Source: Phycisphaerales bacterium | GTDB lineage: Bacteria; Planctomycetota; Phycisphaerae; Phycisphaerales; UBA1924 | Direction: 5' to 3' | NCBI GenBank assembly: GCA_029260295.1 | Contig: JAJDDN010000006.1 | Coordinates: 372,001 to 436,000 of the forward strand | DNA length: 64,000 bases | Part shown: in pieces, positions 60,049 through 64,000 of the stretch | Layout: every line of letters starts with the position of its first letter | Numbering within the stretch: the first letter of the stretch is position 1 | The notes under the pieces: generated by a model | Seen by the model: the letters and a program-made list of their open reading frames with translations, nothing else | Database searches by the model: none | Told to the model about the DNA's origin: nothing | Position numbers and translations under genes: made by a program

Positions 60049-61047
60049 TCACCCCGCCAGCATCACCGCACCAACAGTCAGCCCCACAAACGCCACTCCA
60101 GACCACCGCACGACCGGGTCCTTCATCGCAAGCTCCGTCGGATCGTCATACTTCCCGTCCATAATCAAAGTAATCGTCCGCAGCAGCCCCAGCATCGCAG
60201 GCATCACCGTCACCCACAACAAGTTGAACGCAAATCCCCCACCAACTCCAGCCGCCAGCATCACCGACAAATCATGCTCGCGGCTCTGCACATAACCCGT
60301 GTAGGTCAAAAGAGTTGCAACGCCAACCACCACCACCAGCATCCGCAAAATCTGATCCGAATACCGCTGCTGAACCTCCCTCGCAGACGCCACATCGGCA
60401 TCCCCCATCACCCGCCGCTCGCCGAGCCGTTTCCCGAACGCCAGGAACATACTCAGGAACAGCGTCGCATTAAGCAGCCAAGTCGAAGGCGTCACCGCCA
60501 CGGCAGCACACCCCCCAAGCACCCGGATCACAAACCCGCTCGACAAACTCAACACATCCAGAATCACCATGTGCTTGAACACCGCCGTATACACCATCAC
60601 ATTGGCGATATACGCCCCCACAAGGCCAACAACCCACCATTTGAGATCCCCAGGAATCAAGAACCCAAGCCCGAGTCCGATAATTAAAAGTGCCACACCA
60701 AACACCTTGGCCTGCCCCTCACTCACCCGCCCAGAAGCGATCGGCCGCTTGCACTTCCTCGGATGCGCCCGGTCCACCTCCACATCCCCAAGATCATTAA
60801 AAACATAACACCCCGAGGCCGACAAACAGAACGCAAAGAACACAACCGCCATAGTACCAACAAGTTGCGCCAGCCCAAGCTCGTCAAGCTTCCCATCCCC
60901 ATACGCAAACGCAGGCCCCGCCAGCACAAACACCCCCTTGACCCACTGATGAGGCCGAGCCAGCTTAATCAGCCCACCAACCAATCCCCTCTGATCGGAT
61001 CCCCCATCAGCCGTTCCAGTATTCACAGTTGTATCAGCATCACTCAT
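60049..61047 (-). CDS. UbiA-family prenyltransferase, decaprenyl-phosphate phosphoribosyltransferase-like
   Basis: A 332-residue protein with about eight membrane helices. The first aspartate-rich motif, NDLGDVEVDRAHPRKCKRPI then ASG, closely fits the phosphoribosyl-transferring branch (Mycobacterium Rv3806c-type, with PRPP as donor to polyprenyl phosphate). YTGYVQSREHDLSV lies in the later half. The product would be a polyprenyl-phospho-ribose, a pentose donor for cell-surface glycans. ATG 61047 with GGAG nine bases upstream gives MSDADTTVNTG; the open frame to 61422 runs through repeat-like sequence and is rejected. Confidence 0.85.
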   Translation of the reverse strand: MSDADTTVNTGTADGGSDQRGLVGGLIKLARPHQWVKGVFVLAGPAFAYGDGKLDELGLAQLVGTMAVVFFAFCLSASGCYVFNDLGDVEVDRAHPRKCKRPIASGRVSEGQAKVFGVALLIIGLGLGFLIPGDLKWWVVGLVGAYIANVMVYTAVFKHMVILDVLSLSSGFVIRVLGGCAAVAVTPSTWLLNATLFLSMFLAFGKRLGERRVMGDADVASAREVQQRYSDQILRMLVVVVGVATLLTYTGYVQSREHDLSVMLAAGVGGGFAFNLLWVTVMPAMLGLLRTITLIMDGKYDDPTELAMKDPVVRWSGVAFVGLTVGAVMLAG

Positions 61048-61121
61048 AGCATCTCCGCATCGACACAACGCCCCCCACCACTCAACAGTTCGCATCAATT
61101 CTTCTCTTCCTCGTTCTTCCT

Positions 61122-61160
61122 CCCTCTCCCATTCTGATGGGAGAGGGCTGGGGTGAGGGC
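61122..61160. repeat. REP-like palindrome 1
   Basis: CCCTCTCCCAT (61122-61132) and ATGGGAGAGGG (61137-61147) pair perfectly across a TCTG loop, followed by CTGGGGTGAGGGC. This wording (GGGAGAGGGCTGGGGTGAGG) is one I associate with widely dispersed intergenic palindromes in bacterial genomes; that link is from memory, not from a search. Confidence 0.6.
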
Positions 61161-61226
61161 TCCCCGACTTCTCCTTTTCCTTCCAATCCTCATCTTTCTT
61201 ATTCCCCCTCTTCTCTTTATCTGGCT

Positions 61227-61282
61227 CCTCCCCCGTCCCGACGGGGGAGGTGGCCGCGAAGCGGTTTGGGGGGCGGAGGGGG
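61227..61282. repeat. REP-like palindrome 2
   Basis: CCTCCCCCGT (61227-61236) and ACGGGGGAGG (61241-61250) pair perfectly across a CCCG loop. They are followed by TGGCCGCGAAGCGG, a second small hairpin, and a G-rich tail to 61282. It is similar in style to palindrome 1 but different in sequence. Confidence 0.55.
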
Positions 61283-61331
61283 TCTTTCTTCTCTTCATTC
61301 TTCTCATGCCCCATTCTTCCCCCCATCCCCC

Positions 61332-61378
61332 TCTTCTTTGCGTCCTTTGCGTTCTTTGCCACCTCTGCGTACAAAAAT
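61332..61378. repeat. Short tandem-like CTTTGCGTC element
   Basis: Three near-identical units read CTTTGCGTC, CTTTGCGTT and CTTTGCCAC, followed by CTCTGCGTAC. On the minus strand this reads as the Asn-Ala-Lys-Asp-Ala type low-complexity text often mis-annotated as protein in other genomes. It is probably a dispersed non-coding repeat. Confidence 0.5.
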
Positions 61379-61428
61379 CTTCTCTTCTTCTCCAAACACG
61401 CCACCAACGCCGATACAACCACTCACCA

Positions 61429-62817
61429 ATGCCTTCAAACCCAACCTCATCCAAATCAGCAGCCAAATGGTGCCTCATCACCACCACCCTCCTTCTAGTA
61501 GCCATCACCTACCCCTTCATCCTCACAGGCAACCAATCAGGCCGCGGCGCCTCCGACGACCTCATCTACCACTGGCCCACCATCCAGTCATTCGCCAACC
61601 AGCTCCCCACACCAGACCTCTCAGACTACCAATCCGCCACCACCCCAGGCTACCACCTCGAACTCGCACTCGTCAACCGCCTCGGATTCTCCCGCACATT
61701 CGTCCAACTCTACGCCAACCTCTGGACCGTCCTCCTCCTCGGGCTCATCGCCTACTGCGCCGGCAAATCCTTCGGCAAACAAGGCCTCCTCATCACCCTC
61801 CCCTTGCTCACCTCTATGTACATCCTCTTCCCCGCCATCTGGCTCCTCCCCGACAACGCCGGCTGGCTCGCCGTCCTCCTCATCCTCATCCTCGCATTGG
61901 ATTACCCACTCTCTACCAAAACCATCCTGACTTCAGGCATCGTCCTCGCTTTCCTCGTCCTTATTAGGCAAGTCCACATCTGGGCCGCCGCCATCATCTG
62001 GATCACCGCCTGGATCGGTTCTGATAATCAAAAAAATCAAACCCCCACCCTCACCAAACTCTTCTCCGATCCAATCACCCGCACCCGCCGCCTCATCCTC
62101 GCCCTCATCGCAACAATCCCCGCAGCCCTCCTCCTCATCTACTTCCTCCGCCTCTGGGGAGGCCTCGTCCCCCCTTCCTTCCAAGACCACCACCAGGGCC
62201 CAAACCCCGCAACCCCCGCCTTCATCCTCACCCAGATCTCAATCCTCTCCGTCTTCTTCGCCCCCCTCCTCCTTCCCCAACTCAAGAGCATCGCCAAATC
62301 CCACCGCAACTGGATCATCGCCGCCCTCACCCTCGGCCTCCTCATCGCCATCATCCCCGAGTCCTCCTATTCCACAGAAGCCGGCCGTTACTCCGGCTGG
62401 TGGAACATCATCGACAAACTCCCCGCCATCGCCAACCGCTCCCCAATCATCCTTTTAGGAGCCCCCGCCGGCGCCCTCGCGTGTGTCATCTGGTCATCGC
62501 TCATTTCCCGCCGCGACACCTGGATTTTCGCCACAACCCTCATCGCCTTTACCGCCGCCCAGACCGCTAACCACGCCAGCTGGCAGCGATACCACGAACC
62601 CCTCCTCCTGATCCTCATCGCCCTCATCCTCACTCGAGCCCCCATCGCCATCCAAAACCCAAAACGGGTAATCTTCAGTTCCCTCGCCCTCGCCGCCCTG
62701 CTCGCTGCCATCACCATCCCCACCTTGCTCAACGCCAAACCTATAAATCCGCCGAGCCCAGCCGCCCAAACCGCCACAATTACACAATTCACGCCTCCTA
62801 TCTCCCAAATTCCGTGA
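61429..62817 (+). CDS. Polytopic GT-C-type glycosyltransferase, ALG10-reminiscent
   Basis: A 462-residue membrane protein with about ten to twelve helices. After the first helix, DDLIYHWPTIQSFANQL and the nearby ATTPGYHLELALVNRL mirror the DExFHxxQ and TTPPGLY motifs of ALG10/DIE2 alpha-1,2-glucosyltransferases. FPAIWLLPDNAGW and LAFLVLIRQVHIWAAAIIW mirror the later FP-x-YTD and RQTNIVW motifs. The match is partial, so the family is proposed rather than certain. The likely donor is a polyprenyl-phospho-sugar. The coding strand is extremely C-rich and G-poor. ATG 61429 follows the repeat-rich leader. Confidence 0.68.
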   Translation: MPSNPTSSKSAAKWCLITTTLLLVAITYPFILTGNQSGRGASDDLIYHWPTIQSFANQLPTPDLSDYQSATTPGYHLELALVNRLGFSRTFVQLYANLWTVLLLGLIAYCAGKSFGKQGLLITLPLLTSMYILFPAIWLLPDNAGWLAVLLILILALDYPLSTKTILTSGIVLAFLVLIRQVHIWAAAIIWITAWIGSDNQKNQTPTLTKLFSDPITRTRRLILALIATIPAALLLIYFLRLWGGLVPPSFQDHHQGPNPATPAFILTQISILSVFFAPLLLPQLKSIAKSHRNWIIAALTLGLLIAIIPESSYSTEAGRYSGWWNIIDKLPAIANRSPIILLGAPAGALACVIWSSLISRRDTWIFATTLIAFTAAQTANHASWQRYHEPLLLILIALILTRAPIAIQNPKRVIFSSLALAALLAAITIPTLLNAKPINPPSPAAQTATITQFTPPISQIP

Positions 62818-62972
62818 TCCAACCACCATCTGGCAGCGTAATCATCCTCCCGGGTCAACAAACCCACAAATCCCGCCGATGAAACGCCATCGACGGGTAA
62901 TATGTACACCCGCTGGTCTCTATCCAGTTATCACCCAGTGACCACAACAATCGCACCAAAGGAACAGGCGCT

Positions 62973-64000
62973 ATGACCGACCAAAAAAGAGCACTCATCA
63001 CAGGCATCACCGGACAAGACGGCTCATACCTCGCAGAGTTCCTCCTCGCCAAAGGCTATGAAGTCCACGGCATCATCCGCCGCGCCTCCTCCTTCAACAC
63101 CGAACGACTCGACGAAATCTACCAAGACCCACACCTAGACGGCGCCAAGCTCAAACTCCACTACGGCGACCTCTGCGACGCCAACAACATCAACAAAGTC
63201 ATCGACACCGTCAAACCACACGAGGTCTACAACCTCGGCGCACAGTCACATGTCCGCGTCTCCTTCGACATGCCAATCTACACCGCCGATACCGTCGGCA
63301 TGGGTGCTCTTAGATTGCTCGAAGCCATCCGCGACTTCCAAGACAAATCCGGTCAAGAAGTCCGCTACTACCAAGCATCCTCCTCCGAAATGTACGGCAA
63401 GGTCCTCGAAACACCGCAAACAGAAAGCACACCATTCTGGCCACGCTCCCCATACTCCTGCGCCAAAGTCATGGCACACTGGGCAACCGTCAACTTCCGC
63501 GAGTCCTACGGCATGCACGCCTCCTGCGGCATCCTCTTCAACCACGAATCACCACGCCGCGGCGAAACCTTCGTCACCCGCAAGATCACCCGCGCCGTAG
63601 GCCGCATCAAGCTCGGCATGCAAGACAAGGTCTACCTGGGCAATCTGGACTCAAAGAGAGACTGGGGCTACGCCGGCGACTATGTCAAAATGATGTGGAT
63701 GATGCTCCAGATGCCAGAAGCAGACGATTATGTCGTTGCCACCGGCCGCACCATCTCCGTACGAGAGTTCGCCGAGATGTCCTTCAACTCCGTAGGCCTC
63801 AACTTCGACGACCATGTCGAGTTCGACCCACGCTACCTCCGCCCTGCAGAAGTTGATCTCCTCCTGGGCGATGCATCCAAAGCCAAGGAAAAACTCGGCT
63901 GGGAACCCGAAACAACCGTCGAAGAGCTCGCCGCCATGATGGTCGAGCACGACATGGAACTCGCCTCCCGCGAGAAGACATTGAAAGACGCCGGCCACAA
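62973..64000 (+). CDS. gmd: GDP-mannose 4,6-dehydratase (3' end outside window)
   Basis: Converts GDP-mannose to GDP-4-keto-6-deoxymannose, the branch point to GDP-fucose and related deoxyhexoses. At least 342 residues are present without a stop, and the gene is probably only slightly longer. The protein opens with the Rossmann motif [20 protein letters not shown] and has [16 protein letters not shown], the catalytic SSSEMYGKV and [10 protein letters not shown], then [19 protein letters not shown] and [12 protein letters not shown]. These are textbook Gmd features. AAAGGA lies 9 bases before ATG 62973. It belongs with the polysaccharide genes upstream. Confidence 0.97.
   Translation, partial: MTDQKRALITGITGQDGSYLAEFLLAKGYEVHGIIRRASSFNTERLDEIYQDPHLDGAKLKLHYGDLCDANNINKVIDTVKPHEVYNLGAQSHVRVSFDMPIYTADTVGMGALRLLEAIRDFQDKSGQEVRYYQASSSEMYGKVLETPQTESTPFWPRSPYSCAKVMAHWATVNFRESYGMHASCGILFNHESPRRGETFVTRKITRAVGRIKLGMQDKVYLGNLDSKRDWGYAGDYVKMMWMMLQMPEADDYVVATGRTISVREFAEMSFNSVGLNFDDHVEFDPRYLRPAEVDLLLGDASKAKEKLGWEPETTVEELAAMMVEHDMELASREKTLKDAGH

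Larger units (their letters stand above)
61048..61428. other. Repeat-rich pyrimidine-biased intergenic region
   Basis: This 381-bp gap separates the divergent UbiA-family and GT-C genes. It has no credible gene; frames open across it translate into low-complexity text. Three different hairpin or repeat motifs are packed into it (listed separately), embedded in TTCTTC/CCTCTT-type polypyrimidine tracts. Confidence 0.6.

Noticed and set aside
61048..61422. N-terminal extension of the UbiA-family gene
   Set aside because: It translates the same repeat cluster from the other strand, and a good ribosome site precedes ATG 61047.
61153..61428. N-terminal extension of the GT-C gene with a hydrophobic Cys/Leu-rich segment
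   Set aside because: It is translated polypyrimidine and repeat sequence; the ATG at 61429 directly precedes a normal first membrane helix.

Overview
The window looks like a chromosomal segment of a marine planctomycete of the Phycisphaerae type. Three things point there: secreted proteins that end in a PEP-CTERM-like tail or in a short duplicated Ca-loop (dockerin-like) domain closing with a final cysteine; a very large PQQ-type propeller protein; and a lineage-typical mix of single housekeeping genes scattered between accessory blocks. No rRNA, tRNA, CRISPR array, transposase or prophage was recognised. This taxonomic reading is inference from protein style, not from a marker-gene search.

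Layout. Bases 1-9,800 hold pyrE, a secreted protein, lysS, an Rrf2 regulator, an orphan MoxR ATPase, and a three-gene unit of ECF sigma factor, membrane anti-sigma candidate and PDZ/coiled-coil secreted protein, followed by tatC-tadA on the other strand. Bases 10,300-14,200 hold a possible origin region next to dnaA (whose first codons contain a perfect 15-bp inverted repeat) and a YrdC-like/arginine-phosphatase fusion overlapping rpiB. Bases 14,200-24,000 hold the propeller protein, a DUF5658-like membrane protein, two lipoproteins, a Nif3-like protein, ispE, flgM and a small membrane protein. Bases 24,100-29,700 are a nonulosonic-acid/flagellin-glycosylation module: a 1,230-residue Maf fusion protein, a NeuA-like cytidylyltransferase and a NeuB-like synthase. 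Bases 29,700-32,900 hold HIT, CBS, glycosyltransferase and GNAT genes.

Bases 32,900-39,750 are a sulfate activation island: cysN-cysD on the minus strand; cysC, an overlapping small-gene pair (the second DUF2335-like), a HAL2-type cysQ and an SLC13 permease with RCK domains on the plus strand. Together they would import sulfate, make APS and PAPS, and recycle PAP. Bases 39,800-44,400 hold an SDR epimerase, two paralogous secreted proteins carrying different C-terminal sorting tails, and a possible HTH protein behind a palindrome.

Bases 44,385-55,543 and 60,049-64,000 are surface-polysaccharide genes: WbuB-like, GT4 and GT2 glycosyltransferases, three consecutive hexapeptide acyltransferases, an OafA-type acyltransferase, an O-antigen ligase/polymerase, a Wzx-like flippase, a UbiA-family phosphoribosyltransferase, an ALG10-reminiscent GT-C protein and the start of gmd. 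Most plus-strand genes there overlap by 4 nt, which points to one translationally coupled operon. A membrane EEP-family protein and a large metzincin-type protease lie between the two blocks. The most unusual items are the Maf-nucleotidyltransferase-pseudo-radical-SAM fusion, the dnaA palindrome, the overlapping small-gene pair in the sulfate island, and a 300-bp intergenic cluster of dispersed-repeat-like elements near 61.2 kb.
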